Assembly (NCBI RefSeq): GCF_002811875.1
Contig: NZ_NPDZ01000022.1
Span: 1 to 18,560, forward strand
Length of the DNA: 18,560 nucleotides
Direction: 5' to 3'
DNA from: Leptospira perolatii
Lineage (GTDB): Bacteria > Spirochaetota > Leptospiria > Leptospirales > Leptospiraceae
The translations under genes and the position numbers were made by a program. The notes below the pieces were generated by a model. The model did not search any database and was not told the origin of the DNA. It worked only from the letters and a program-made list of their open reading frames with translations. Shown here piece by piece: positions 1 through 8,160 of this stretch (its first letter is position 1; the number at the start of each line of letters is the position of its first letter).

Positions 1-79
1 AAAAAGGTTAATTCAACAACCAAAAGTGTAACCCATGTCTCCGGTTTAAAGTGTTACCTATGTTCCCGGTTCTTCACTT
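1..79. mobile_element. Terminal inverted repeat, probable IS481-like insertion-sequence end (left copy)
   Basis: These 79 bp are an exact reverse complement of 18482-18560; weaker similarity (one gap, few mismatches, a G-rich tract) continues to about 97. Inside are two related 21-bp units, GTGTAACCCATGTCTCCGGTT at 26-46 and its variant at 51-71 (4 mismatches, 25-bp period), which look like paired transposase-binding sites. From memory the motif resembles IS481-family ends; that family call is tentative. One frame is open from base 2 to a TAA at 29-31 (ending LIQQPKV), which could be the tail of a transposase lying outside the window. The sequence stops at the same base in both copies, as expected if an assembly broke inside a repeated element. 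Confidence 0.6.
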
Positions 80-182
80 TTTTGGGTGGGGGCCGGTCCG
101 GTGGAGAGTTACCGTTCCCCGCATTTGCCCCTACTATCACGAACCGATTTTTCAATCAACCATCTTTCTTTTATGAAATCCT

Positions 183-198
183 TGTAGGAGCTCCTACA
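183..198. repeat. 16-bp perfect palindrome TGTAGGAGCTCCTACA
   Basis: A perfect palindrome between the left inverted repeat and the first gene, followed by a T-rich tract. The same core recurs at 18365-18384 and, half-degraded, at 11743-11756. It resembles short palindromes that I associate with Leptospira intergenic DNA; its function is not known to me. Confidence 0.6.
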
Positions 199-240
199 TT
201 TTTTTCTTCCTTTCGATGCTTCAAATTGAAAACTCAATGA

Positions 241-1461
241 ATGAACTGGAAATTCCAGAAGTTCAGAGCCGGCCAATTGAATCGATGGGAATTTTTGATT
301 CCACCAGGAACCGCCACGGAAACAGACGCATATTTGGCCGACGTGTTTGGTGCTCCGTTTTTACCAGGACAGTCAATTCCAACAGGACAAGTATTTCCTG
401 AAAAATTCATATTAGAAAAATCGAATTTTAAACAGGCTTTAGAGATTCTGGCGAGAATTCCTTGGCTAACGGATTTCAGATTAAATCTCGGAAAATACAA
501 ATTAGACAAAGCATTCAGTTTTGATGGGTTTGAGTCCGCTTTAAAAGATTCTGGCTTATTGCCTTCCGGCTGGAGCCTGAAACTTCATCCACAAGCCAAA
601 GGAAATTCCTCGTTAGGTAGGGAAGAAATCCAAACCTTATGGGATGAACACAAGTCCTCGTTCCAAGATGGGTCGCTTTTTACCGAGTTGAATGCTTTAT
701 GCATCGGACATGAAATGATTCTTTCGCTCAGCATGTGCGGCGACCCTCTATTCAAAAGAGGACGATTTAAGCCGCTAGGCAAATCCGCTCCGGTTCGTGA
801 GAATTTGGCATCTTTTCTTCTTTGGCGTTTGCAACAAAGATTAAGCGAAGTGGACGCACTTATTGTCCCGTTTGCCGGGTCCGGGACGTTTGTATGGGAA
901 GGAGCCCATCGAATTTTAAGCCTTAGTTTCCCTCATTATAAAAGGAGATTTTTTTTTCAGGACCTTCTTGAGTTTCCCCAAAACACTTGGGAATTTTTGT
1001 ATTCCAGGCTTTTACGGGAAAGAAGTAATGATCATCTGAAAATTTGGATCAACGAACTAGAACGGGAAACTTGGAACTACTTGCAGGAAAGAAAGGAGGA
1101 ATATTCTAAATATCTAATAGATTTGAATTCTTCTTTTGCTCTAGACTTTTCCGGTGAAAACTCTGATTTCTTTACCGTGAATTCGAAGATAGTCTGGGAG
1201 TCTCTTGGGGAGCCAAAGAATATATGGATTCCGGTCAATCCTCCTTATGGCCTTAGAATTCAAACGGGGTCTAATTCTAACTTTTATCGAAAACTAGGAA
1301 GAAAACTATCGGAATGGAAAAATTTACCCGCGAACGTAGTCGGATTTGTAATGTGCCCAACGGAACAGTCGTGGTCGGAAATATTAAATGAATTAAAGAA
1401 ACACGTTGAAACTATACATGTGACTCATGGAGGAATGGATCTTAGGGTGCTTTATTTTTAG
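241..1461 (+). CDS. THUMP-type class I SAM-dependent RNA methyltransferase (RlmL/Trm11-like)
   Basis: Predicted to methylate a guanosine in rRNA or tRNA using S-adenosylmethionine. Residues about 65-170 fit a divergent THUMP-like RNA-binding part. The segment FKRGRFKPLGKSAPVRENLA (171-190) matches the linker that precedes the catalytic domain in RlmL/YcbY proteins (RGYR...APIKETLA). SAM motif I is PFAGSGT (210-216) and catalytic motif IV is NPPYG (333-337). Motif I differs from the usual DPxCGSGT: Asp is Val and Cys is Ala, so cofactor binding may be altered. At 406 aa it is the size of single-domain family members, not the fused E. coli RlmKL. A stop (TGA 238-240) lies directly before the ATG, so no longer form from this frame is possible; no Shine-Dalgarno sequence is visible. 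It is the first gene of a four-gene plus-strand run. The exact target base cannot be told from sequence. Confidence 0.8.
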   Translation: MNWKFQKFRAGQLNRWEFLIPPGTATETDAYLADVFGAPFLPGQSIPTGQVFPEKFILEKSNFKQALEILARIPWLTDFRLNLGKYKLDKAFSFDGFESALKDSGLLPSGWSLKLHPQAKGNSSLGREEIQTLWDEHKSSFQDGSLFTELNALCIGHEMILSLSMCGDPLFKRGRFKPLGKSAPVRENLASFLLWRLQQRLSEVDALIVPFAGSGTFVWEGAHRILSLSFPHYKRRFFFQDLLEFPQNTWEFLYSRLLRERSNDHLKIWINELERETWNYLQERKEEYSKYLIDLNSSFALDFSGENSDFFTVNSKIVWESLGEPKNIWIPVNPPYGLRIQTGSNSNFYRKLGRKLSEWKNLPANVVGFVMCPTEQSWSEILNELKKHVETIHVTHGGMDLRVLYF

Positions 1462-1504
1462 TTTTTTCCTTTTATTCAAAAAGTAGAAGCCTCATTATGC
1501 CAAC

Positions 1505-2533
1505 ATGGTTCGAAAGGTCTATCGAATTGAAGCAAAGGGATCTATCGATCACCTGGAGCTTGCTGAAGAAGAATTGTCTCCTCATGGAGACAACGAAGTC
1601 GCGGTAGCCGTAAGGGCCATCGGCTTAAATTTTGCCGACATATTTGCCATCCAAGGATTGTACAGCGCGACTCCAAAAGGACCTTTTGTTCCTGGACTTG
1701 AATATTCAGGAATCGTTTTGGCAGTAGGCAAGAAGGTAAAACAGTTCAAGAAAAATGATAAGGTGATGGGTGTCACTAGATTCGGAGCCTATGCTAATCA
1801 TCTAAATATTGATCATAGATATTTGTATAAGTTACCCGCACGCTGGTCCTTTGAGGATGGTGCAGGCTTTCTTGTCCAAGGTTTAACTGCGTATTATGCT
1901 CTAGTTCCTTTAGGCAATCTTCAAAAAGGACAGAATATATTGATTCATAGCGCAGCCGGCGGTGTCGGAATCTATGCCAATCGAATTGCAAAGAAATTTG
2001 GTGCTCGGACAATTGGAGCAGTTGGCAGTGCCGCTAAAATACCACTTTTGGAAAAGGAAGGCTACGATAGCTGGATCATTCGATCCTCGCAATTTGCTGC
2101 GGATCTGCTAACTATTCTTGGAGAAAAGGAACTGCATTTGGTTTTGGAATGTATCGGCGGCAAGATATTCCAGGCTAGCTATGATGCTCTATCTCCTATG
2201 GGTCGAATCGTCGTTTACGGTTCCGCATCTTTCATGACTCCTGGGGACCGAATCAACTGGCTATCTGTAATTTGGAGATATTTGACTCGACCAAAGGTGG
2301 ACGTAATGGAAATCATTTCTTCTAACAAAGCGGTTCTGGGCTTCAATTTGATTTGGCTCTACGAAAAAGTGGATGAGCTTTCTATACATTTAAAAAATCT
2401 GATAAAGTTAAATTTGGAACCTCCTCATATCGGCTCTGTTTTTCCGTTTTCTGAATTGCCCGACGCCCTTAAGCTTTTCCAGTCCGGAAGAACAACTGGT
2501 AAGGTAGTTGTTAGTCTAAGCGAAGAAGGATAA
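1505..2533 (+). CDS. NADPH:quinone oxidoreductase, zinc-independent MDR family (VAT-1-like)
   Basis: A medium-chain dehydrogenase/reductase of the quinone oxidoreductase branch, expected to reduce quinones or enones with NADPH in the cytoplasm. The N-terminal GroES-like part has [13 protein letters not shown] (41-53) and PGLEYSGIV (63-71), as in QOR/VAT-1 proteins. The Rossmann dinucleotide-binding loop is AAGGVG (150-155), the QOR version. No cysteine or histidine zinc-ligand set of the alcohol dehydrogenases is seen. The C-terminal half (about 230-340, [18 protein letters not shown] and the region around it) is closest to the VAT-1 subgroup. At 342 aa it has the usual length. The ATG at 1505 has no clear Shine-Dalgarno sequence. 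It sits 43 bp after the methyltransferase and 6 bp before the prenyl synthase; physiological substrate is unknown. Confidence 0.85.
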   Translation: MVRKVYRIEAKGSIDHLELAEEELSPHGDNEVAVAVRAIGLNFADIFAIQGLYSATPKGPFVPGLEYSGIVLAVGKKVKQFKKNDKVMGVTRFGAYANHLNIDHRYLYKLPARWSFEDGAGFLVQGLTAYYALVPLGNLQKGQNILIHSAAGGVGIYANRIAKKFGARTIGAVGSAAKIPLLEKEGYDSWIIRSSQFAADLLTILGEKELHLVLECIGGKIFQASYDALSPMGRIVVYGSASFMTPGDRINWLSVIWRYLTRPKVDVMEIISSNKAVLGFNLIWLYEKVDELSIHLKNLIKLNLEPPHIGSVFPFSELPDALKLFQSGRTTGKVVVSLSEEG

Positions 2534-2539
2534 ATCAAA

Positions 2540-3487
2540 TTGCAGTCAGTTCATCGACATGCCCTAACATCGCAGATGTCTAACGCAAAACAAGAGTTAG
2601 AACGATATTTAGAAATCAAGGTATATTCGAAATTTCGAATGGAGTGTGCCTCGGAATTGGCGGAAGCCATGGAATACAGCCTAAAAGCAGGCGGAAAGAG
2701 GCTCAGATCTATTCTTTGTTTTGCTTCCTTCGGTTCGATTTCTCAGGATTCACTCGCGCTGGCTACATCTTTAGAATGTATTCATACATATTCCTTAATT
2801 CACGATGACCTTCCGAGCATGGACAACGACGATTTCCGTCGTGGGATACAGACGTTACATAAAAAGTTTTCCGAAGCCACAGCGATTTTGGCGGGAGACG
2901 CTTTGCAAAGCTATGCTTTTGAATGGCTGACCTTTGCCGAAGGAAATCCTGGAGATAAATTCTTACACAGAGATTTGGTAAGAATTCTACACGAAGGTGG
3001 AGGAGCGCCTGGAATGGTGTCCGGTCAGGTCTACGACTTGGCTTTAGAAAGAAAACCGGAATCATTAAAAGGATCCAAGGAAGAGCTTTTGAAAAAAACT
3101 CATCGATTGAAAACGGGCGCTCTGATCCGAGCCTCCGTTTTACTCGGCAATCGTCTAAGAAAGGATTCGATAAAGTTACAATCTGCGTTCTCAGAATACG
3201 GTGAAAAGCTCGGAATGCTATTTCAAATTACAGATGATATTTTGGACGTTGAAGGAAATCAGAAAGAATTGGGAAAGACCCCAGGCAAAGACCATCGTTC
3301 CGGGAAAATCACGTATCCATCTCTTTTTGGATTAGAAAAATGTAAACAAATGGTTTCAGAAATTGTCAAGAGTCTGGCCGAGCTTGGTTCTCGGTTAGAT
3401 TCAGAGATCTTGAATAGTGGAGAGGGCGGCCAGTTTCCCGAATTTTTCCGCTCCTTACCCGAAAGTCTTGGCTCGCGGAAAAATTAG
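2540..3487 (+). CDS. ispA: Short-chain trans-prenyl diphosphate synthase (farnesyl/geranylgeranyl type)
   Basis: Condenses isopentenyl diphosphate with allylic diphosphates to give farnesyl or geranylgeranyl diphosphate, feeding undecaprenyl carrier and quinone side chains. Key motifs are present: GGKRLR (51-56), the first Asp-rich motif DDLPSMD (89-95, the DDx4D bacterial FPP-synthase form), the second Asp-rich motif DDILD (232-236) and [16 protein letters not shown] (249-264). At 315 aa it is slightly longer than E. coli IspA (299 aa). The TTG at 2540 is preferred because AAGGA at 2526-2530 lies 9 nt upstream; the alternative ATG at 2576 has no ribosome binding site. It follows the oxidoreductase stop by 6 nt and overlaps the start of tlyA, so the genes are surely co-transcribed. 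Product chain length is inferred; ispA is the nearest symbol. Confidence 0.87.
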   Translation: MQSVHRHALTSQMSNAKQELERYLEIKVYSKFRMECASELAEAMEYSLKAGGKRLRSILCFASFGSISQDSLALATSLECIHTYSLIHDDLPSMDNDDFRRGIQTLHKKFSEATAILAGDALQSYAFEWLTFAEGNPGDKFLHRDLVRILHEGGGAPGMVSGQVYDLALERKPESLKGSKEELLKKTHRLKTGALIRASVLLGNRLRKDSIKLQSAFSEYGEKLGMLFQITDDILDVEGNQKELGKTPGKDHRSGKITYPSLFGLEKCKQMVSEIVKSLAELGSRLDSEILNSGEGGQFPEFFRSLPESLGSRKN

Positions 3488-4250
3488 ATTAGATAGACTT
3501 CTTCTTGAAAGAGGTCTGGCTGAAGATCTTTCAAAAGCTCAAAGTCTAATTTTATCCGGATCCGTGTTGGTCAACGACCAAGTAGTGGATAAAGTTGGAC
3601 TTCTATTTGCCGAAGATTCTTCCGTACGATTAAAGGAAGTAATTCCCAAGTATGTGAGTAGGGGCGCCTTTAAACTGAAAAAGGCATTCGAACTTTGGAA
3701 TATAGATCTTTCTGATAAACTATGTTTGGACTGGGGCGCTTCCACCGGCGGTTTTACTCAAGTGCTTTTAGAGCAAGGCGCAAAGAACATTTTTGCTTTT
3801 GATGTTGGATACGGACAGATGGTGTCGCGTATAGCAAAAGATCCTAGGGTGAAAGTGATCGATCGATTTCATGTAAAGAACATCACCTGGGATATTTTGG
3901 AAGAACTTTGGAAATCGGCAGAATCAAGCGATTTTCCCGAGAAAATATTTCTAGTCATGGATTTAAGCTTTATTTCTCTTCGGAACGTATTTCCGATTGT
4001 TAAGAGACTTCATGACCAAGTTCCGGGGCGAAGCTGGTCTGGATTTAGTCTGATCAAGCCCCAGTTTGAAGTAGATCCGAAGTTTTTAACAAAAGGAATT
4101 CTAACGGATCCGAAGATCCGATTGCGGACTGTTCGGTCTTTACTAAGGTTTGCAAGAAAGGAATCAGGGATAAAATTATTATCCCTTTCCGAATCTCCCA
4201 TTGCCGGTGCCGACGGAAATCAAGAAATTCTAATGTACTGGTCGATTTAA
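3468..4250 (+). CDS. tlyA: TlyA-family 2'-O-ribose rRNA methyltransferase (hemolysin TlyA family)
   Basis: TlyA enzymes add 2'-O-methyl groups to cytidines of 16S and/or 23S rRNA; in mycobacteria loss gives capreomycin resistance. An S4 RNA-binding domain covers about 5-60 ([20 protein letters not shown]). The FtsJ-like domain has [10 protein letters not shown] (64-73), SAM motif I in [10 protein letters not shown] (88-97), FDVGYGQMV (111-119), VMDLSFISL (163-171) and LIKPQFEVD (195-203), giving the expected K-D-K-E catalytic set. The frame is open back to a GTG at 3417, but family members begin just before RLDxLL, so TTG 3468 (260 aa) is favoured; neither start has a good ribosome binding site. 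It overlaps the prenyl synthase by 20 nt (71 nt with the GTG) and converges with the MarR gene, overlapping it by 4 nt at the stops. Confidence 0.85.
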   Translation: MARGKIRLDRLLLERGLAEDLSKAQSLILSGSVLVNDQVVDKVGLLFAEDSSVRLKEVIPKYVSRGAFKLKKAFELWNIDLSDKLCLDWGASTGGFTQVLLEQGAKNIFAFDVGYGQMVSRIAKDPRVKVIDRFHVKNITWDILEELWKSAESSDFPEKIFLVMDLSFISLRNVFPIVKRLHDQVPGRSWSGFSLIKPQFEVDPKFLTKGILTDPKIRLRTVRSLLRFARKESGIKLLSLSESPIAGADGNQEILMYWSI

Positions 4251-4720
4251 TCTTTTGGTTGCAGCTTATTGGTTTCTTCCCTAAAAGTTACAGTCAACTT
4301 TCGAATGAAATCCAGTATGGTAGCTAATTCGCTGTCTTTATAATTGGAATAAAGTCCAGTTAGAGAGTTAACCAAAGACGAAAAAATTTGTCCCTGTTTT
4401 TCATATTCGTCGAATATCGGTTTCACGAATACCTTCCTGCGATCCTTAGCATCTCTGACTCTTTCTACGAACCCTAACTTTTCTAGACGATCGATTAATC
4501 CTGTAACCGAAGCCGTTGCCAATCCGGTTTCTTCCGCAATTTCGCCGGCGGTTAGGGGGCCTTTTCTATCCAATATGTCCATCGTTTTGCTATCGGTTGC
4601 GTTCAAGCCCATTTGATTGCCGATGGCAGTGTGGAACATAACTATCGCAGCTCCATTCTCTCGACCTGCTTGCAGGAGTTCCTGGATCAGTTTTTGCTTT
4701 TCGGAAGATATTTTTTTCAT
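4247..4720 (-). CDS. MarR-family transcriptional regulator
   Basis: A dimeric winged-helix DNA-binding regulator, probably a ligand-released repressor of the adjacent flavin monooxygenase and of itself. Residues about 56-100 form the winged helix-turn-helix (LTAGEIAEETGLATASVTGL, then LIDRLEKLGFVERV), and the wing carries the MarR signature RDAKDRRKVFV. Flanking helices would make the dimer interface. Length (157 aa) is normal. An upstream in-frame TTG at 4726 is possible, but the ATG at 4720 has a weak GGA about 9 nt upstream and is preferred. It is divergent from the monooxygenase at 4815 across a 94-bp region holding a 15-bp perfect dyad that overlaps promoter elements for both directions. 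The effector is unknown; an aromatic or phenolic compound would be typical of the family. Confidence 0.9.
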   Translation of the reverse strand: MKKISSEKQKLIQELLQAGRENGAAIVMFHTAIGNQMGLNATDSKTMDILDRKGPLTAGEIAEETGLATASVTGLIDRLEKLGFVERVRDAKDRRKVFVKPIFDEYEKQGQIFSSLVNSLTGLYSNYKDSELATILDFIRKLTVTFREETNKLQPKD

Positions 4721-4748
4721 TGACAAATTTCCAGAAATACTTTAATAA
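4720..4748 (+). promoter_or_regulatory. Sigma-70-type promoter for the flavin monooxygenase
   Basis: Perfect -35 TTGACA (4720-4725), 17-nt spacer, -10 TAATAA (4743-4748). The predicted transcription start near 4755 falls inside the dyad at 4747-4782, so a bound MarR dimer would block it. On the minus strand a weaker set, TCGCTA (4765-4770), 17 nt, TATTAA (4742-4747), could serve the marR gene and would be covered as well. Confidence 0.65.
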
Positions 4749-4782
4749 ACCGAATATCTCGGTTTAGCGAGATATTCGGTTT
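4747..4782. promoter_or_regulatory. Probable MarR operator: 15-bp perfect inverted repeat
   Basis: Arms AAACCGAATATCTCG (4747-4761) and CGAGATATTCGGTTT (4768-4782) are perfectly complementary around a 6-nt spacer. A smaller dyad is nested in the left part: AAACCGA (4747-4753) and TCGGTTT (4759-4765). The site begins inside the -10 box of the monooxygenase promoter. Binding by the neighbouring MarR protein is inferred from position and symmetry. Confidence 0.7.
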
Positions 4783-4814
4783 GAGGAACCATAACATTTG
4801 GAGGATCGTATATT

Positions 4815-6134
4815 ATGGAAATTCTGCAAGAAAAAAACGCGCATAGTGGCCTTCCTTTGAGAAAGAAGCCTTTGGAAGTTCTGATCATAGGGGGAGGATT
4901 GGGCGGTCTATGTCTTGCCCAAGGGTTAAAGAAATCTGGGATTCAGGTACAAGTTTTTGAGAGGGACTTTTCTCCTACAAGCAGGTTGGAGGGGTACCGA
5001 ATTCATATTGACCCCAACGGAGCCAGGGCATTACAGAATTGCTTGCCGGAAGAATTGTTTCAAACTCTGCAAGATGCTAGTGGCCCTGCCAGTGTAGCTT
5101 TTACTTTTCTAGATGAAAGATTGCGGAAGCTACTCCAATTAAGGGACAGCTCCCAAAAAATGGACGATGTCTTGTTGCATCGGTCTGCCAGTAGAATTCT
5201 ACTCAGGTCCTTACTCTTGCAAGGTCTGGAGGGGAACGTTCATTTTGATAAACGTTTTTCTAAGTTTGAAATTCAGGCAGATCGTGTTACCGCATATTTT
5301 GAAGATGGGACTTCTGCAACCGGAGACTTGCTCATTGGAGCAGATGGAGCAAACTCCAGAGTAAGAAAGCAATTTTTACCGGAAGCTCAAAGAATCTACA
5401 CAGAAGTGCTAGCTATCATGGGCAAGACACCTTTGACTTCAAAAATAAGAAGTTTACTGCCAGAAGAGTTGCTCCTGGGGCCCGGTTCAATTCTGGCTCC
5501 AAAAGGAAGAGGAATGTTTCTTGCGATGCAAGAATTTCCGGAACGCGAAACTGGATTTGGAACCGTAAATGACATCGAAGACGTTACGAAAAATTACCAA
5601 GATTATGTAATGTGGGCATTCAGCACGAAAGAGCCAAATTATAAAAACTTTATAAATGAAGCTCGAAATGCTTCGCCGGAGGAACTCAGAATTTTGGTTT
5701 TAAAAATGATTGATTCTTGGGATCCAAGAGTCTCCGGCCTCGTTGCAAACGCAGATCTGGAGTCCATTCTCGCAGTACCGATCCATTCCTCGGTTAGAGT
5801 AGAACCTTGGAAGACTGGAAGAGTAACTTTGCTAGGAGATTCGATCCACAGCATGACCCCAGCTAGAGGTATTGGTGCGAATACTGCCTTTAGAGATGCT
5901 AGCCTTTTGCGAGAAAAAATAAGTGGCGCGGTCGATTCAAACGAAAGCTTGGAAAAGGCTATCGGCGAATACGAATTGAAGATGATAGAATACGGATTTC
6001 AGGCTGTCGATGATTCTTTAGAGGCGCTCGAGTTGATCGTAAATGAAAGCAGGTTTGCCCGAGGAGTTACTAAATCCGTTTTTAGACTGTTCGAAGCAAT
6101 TCCTGCACTAAAGCGAAAAGTATTTCAGGATTAA
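4815..6134 (+). CDS. FAD-dependent monooxygenase, group A (PHBH fold)
   Basis: A single-component flavin hydroxylase that should use NAD(P)H and O2 to hydroxylate an aromatic or polyketide-like substrate. Three family fingerprints are present: the FAD-binding GGGLGGLCLA (26-35) after a beta strand and before the acidic FERD end (48-51); the DG motif LLIGADGANSRVR (172-184); and the GD motif GDSIHSMTPARGIGANTA (341-358). At 439 aa it fits stand-alone members such as TetX-like and fungal-type FAD hydroxylases. GGAGG at 4800-4804 lies 10 nt before the ATG. It is divergent from a MarR gene and controlled by a near-consensus promoter overlapping a dyad operator, so expression is probably induced by its substrate or a related compound. 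The substrate is unknown, and an antibiotic- or xenobiotic-modifying role is only a guess. Confidence 0.88.
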   Translation: MEILQEKNAHSGLPLRKKPLEVLIIGGGLGGLCLAQGLKKSGIQVQVFERDFSPTSRLEGYRIHIDPNGARALQNCLPEELFQTLQDASGPASVAFTFLDERLRKLLQLRDSSQKMDDVLLHRSASRILLRSLLLQGLEGNVHFDKRFSKFEIQADRVTAYFEDGTSATGDLLIGADGANSRVRKQFLPEAQRIYTEVLAIMGKTPLTSKIRSLLPEELLLGPGSILAPKGRGMFLAMQEFPERETGFGTVNDIEDVTKNYQDYVMWAFSTKEPNYKNFINEARNASPEELRILVLKMIDSWDPRVSGLVANADLESILAVPIHSSVRVEPWKTGRVTLLGDSIHSMTPARGIGANTAFRDASLLREKISGAVDSNESLEKAIGEYELKMIEYGFQAVDDSLEALELIVNESRFARGVTKSVFRLFEAIPALKRKVFQD

Positions 6135-6220
6135 GATTCTTGTGTAGCCAATCCGGACAGGGCATGGAACTTTCTGACTGAATCTGACGATTGTCCCATG
6201 CTCGGTAAGGAAGTCGGATT

Positions 6221-7801
6221 TCAGAAAAATGGGGATCCGGCTAACAAGGAAAAACGGGTTCCAAAACTTAATGATTCTTTTTCTCCGTTCGTTCGAACAA
6301 ATTCAAAATCACTAGTTTTTAAGAAATAAGTGCGAGCCTTAAATTCAAACGTAAATCCGGGCCAAAGAGTAGTATTTTTTCCAGATTGAGTATTGTACCA
6401 GCTTACGCAGCCGCCCGTAGACCATACAGACTTTGCCAATCTATCATGTATCTCTCGATTGAATTTGTCTTGGGCGCTTTGTTTGACATCCAGATATTTT
6501 ACATTTTTCTTTCGGAGAGAACGTATACACTGTAGGATGTACTGCGCCTGAGATTCTATCATCAGAATCATCGAGCTATGTCCCAACCCAGTATTTGGTC
6601 CCACAATCATAAAGAAATTAGGAAAACCAGAAACGCAGGTTCCTAAATATGCTTCTGGGCCATTTTTCCAGATGTCAGCCAAATCCATTTGGTTTTTTCC
6701 TTTTACTTCAAAAGGAGGAGTAGCCTCGGCTGCTTGGAAACCGGTAGCGAATACGATTGCATCGACTTTGTGTTCCACATTGTCACTTCCGATGACTCCG
6801 TTTTTAGTGACTGCTACTATTCCGTGTGGAATTAAGGAAACGTTTTCCCTAGTTAGAGCTGGATAATAATCGTTGGAAAGCAGAACTCTTTTGCAACCGA
6901 TTGTAAAGTTCGGAGTTACTTGCTTTTGCAAAATAGGATCCTGAATTTTTTTCGCGATGTATCTCCTTCCCAGTTTTTCGAAAGTTTTCATGATCTTGGG
7001 ATGAATCGCGAATGCGACGACTCCTATTTCGTGCATCCAATATAATAATTTTCTAAATACCCATCTGAATGGAGGAACGAATTTGAACAAAAGCCGCACT
7101 GGTTTTGCTATCTTTGCATCTAGCTTAGGCAAAATCCACGGTGCAGTTCTTTGAAACAAAAGTAATTTCGAGACCGTCGGAGCGATTGCGGGAACGATTT
7201 GAATTGCGCTTGCACCGGTTCCGATTACCGCAACAGTCTTGCCTTTTAGATCGTATTCGTGATCCCATCTCGCAGAGTGAAATTTGGCTCCCTTGAATTG
7301 ATCGATTCCTTTAATATTTGGCAATACAGGACGACTGAGTCCGCCTGTTCCGCTGACAACTGTCCTAGCTTTAAACTTTTCTCCTGATTCTGTCGCAACT
7401 TCCCAGAGTCCGGTTATTTCGTCAAAATAAGCGCCTGTTACTCCCGAATTCGTGCAGATATATGGCCTTAGCCCGTACTTGTCCGCACAATAGTTCATGT
7501 AGTTTAGAATTTCTTTTTGAGGTCCAAACTGTCTGCTCCAGCTGGATCTGGGCTCGAAGGAAAAAGAATAGAGGTGAGATTCTACGTCGCAGGCGGCTCC
7601 CGGATACGTATTGTCCCTCCAAGTTCCGCCGATTGATTCAGCTTTTTCAAAAATTACAAAGGACTTGATTCCTGCTTTTTTAAGTCGGATTCCCATACAA
7701 AGTCCTGCGAATCCAGATCCGATGATGACTGAATCGAGCACTTTCGTAGCATCCTGAGTTTTACTTTTCAACTTTGGCCTTTCTAATATTTGGGAATCCA
7801 T
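6221..7801 (-). CDS. Type I Baeyer-Villiger monooxygenase (flavin-containing monooxygenase family)
   Basis: Predicted to insert oxygen next to a ketone with FAD, NADPH and O2, giving an ester or lactone. Two Rossmann motifs are seen: GSGFAG (28-33) for FAD and GTGASA (194-199) for NADPH. Between them is the type I Baeyer-Villiger fingerprint FxGxxxHxxxW, here FKGAKFHSARWD (169-180). GGTWRDNTYPGAACD (58-72) is also typical. At 526 aa it matches cyclohexanone- and steroid-type enzymes. A GTG at 7807 is in frame, but AGGAG lies 5 nt before the ATG at 7801 and touches the GTG, so the ATG is the start. It converges with the group A monooxygenase and is divergent from the FMN reductase across about 360 bp. 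Ordinary FMO function is possible, but the fingerprint favours Baeyer-Villiger activity. Confidence 0.88.
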   Translation of the reverse strand: MDSQILERPKLKSKTQDATKVLDSVIIGSGFAGLCMGIRLKKAGIKSFVIFEKAESIGGTWRDNTYPGAACDVESHLYSFSFEPRSSWSRQFGPQKEILNYMNYCADKYGLRPYICTNSGVTGAYFDEITGLWEVATESGEKFKARTVVSGTGGLSRPVLPNIKGIDQFKGAKFHSARWDHEYDLKGKTVAVIGTGASAIQIVPAIAPTVSKLLLFQRTAPWILPKLDAKIAKPVRLLFKFVPPFRWVFRKLLYWMHEIGVVAFAIHPKIMKTFEKLGRRYIAKKIQDPILQKQVTPNFTIGCKRVLLSNDYYPALTRENVSLIPHGIVAVTKNGVIGSDNVEHKVDAIVFATGFQAAEATPPFEVKGKNQMDLADIWKNGPEAYLGTCVSGFPNFFMIVGPNTGLGHSSMILMIESQAQYILQCIRSLRKKNVKYLDVKQSAQDKFNREIHDRLAKSVWSTGGCVSWYNTQSGKNTTLWPGFTFEFKARTYFLKTSDFEFVRTNGEKESLSFGTRFSLLAGSPFF

Positions 7802-8160
7802 TCGCACTCCTTTAAGAACAAACCTGATTTTTTGCCCTGATTCGGGTCTGTTCCATTCTCTTCACTATTGATATTGCATTCTAATCGATTCCAGGAGAAC
7901 TGGCGTCCGATCTTATGAATTACTACTGCGAATTTCTCATTTATTTTGAAATCGGCTAGGATAATTTGCTCCCAGTCTTTCCCAGTCCTTTGCCATTAAA
8001 TCGAATTCAGCTAACATTTGAATTTAACCGAAATTGCGCTATTTGGTATTTGGGTGTAAATTCGTCCGGGACTTTCCATCAAGTTACCTTTTCGAGAATA
8101 CCGTGGAAGACGAATCCAAACTGTCTAATGCTTATTACAAAAGAAGGAATCAAAGGTCCT
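7802..8160. other. 359-bp divergent intergenic region between the BVMO and FMN reductase genes
   Basis: No gene is supported here. The reductase frame is open back to 7966, but that part has no homology-like features or ribosome binding site. A possible promoter lies at 8034-8062. An imperfect dyad around 7928-7955 (CGAATTTC, then GAAATCG, one-base slip) could be a regulatory site but is weak. A small tandem CCCAGTC pair occurs near 7973-7988. Confidence 0.5.
8034..8062 (+). promoter_or_regulatory. Possible promoter for the FMN reductase
   Basis: TTGCGC (8034-8039), a 17-nt spacer and TAAATT (8057-8062) are spaced as in a sigma-70 promoter about 100 bp before the start codon. Both boxes deviate from consensus, so this is a candidate only. 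Confidence 0.3.

Noticed and set aside
6135..6327. Open plus-strand frame after the group A monooxygenase (reading CVANPDRAWNFLTESDD), possible gene remnant
   Set aside because: No start codon or ribosome binding site, and most of it is antisense to the 3' end of the Baeyer-Villiger gene; too short to support a remnant.
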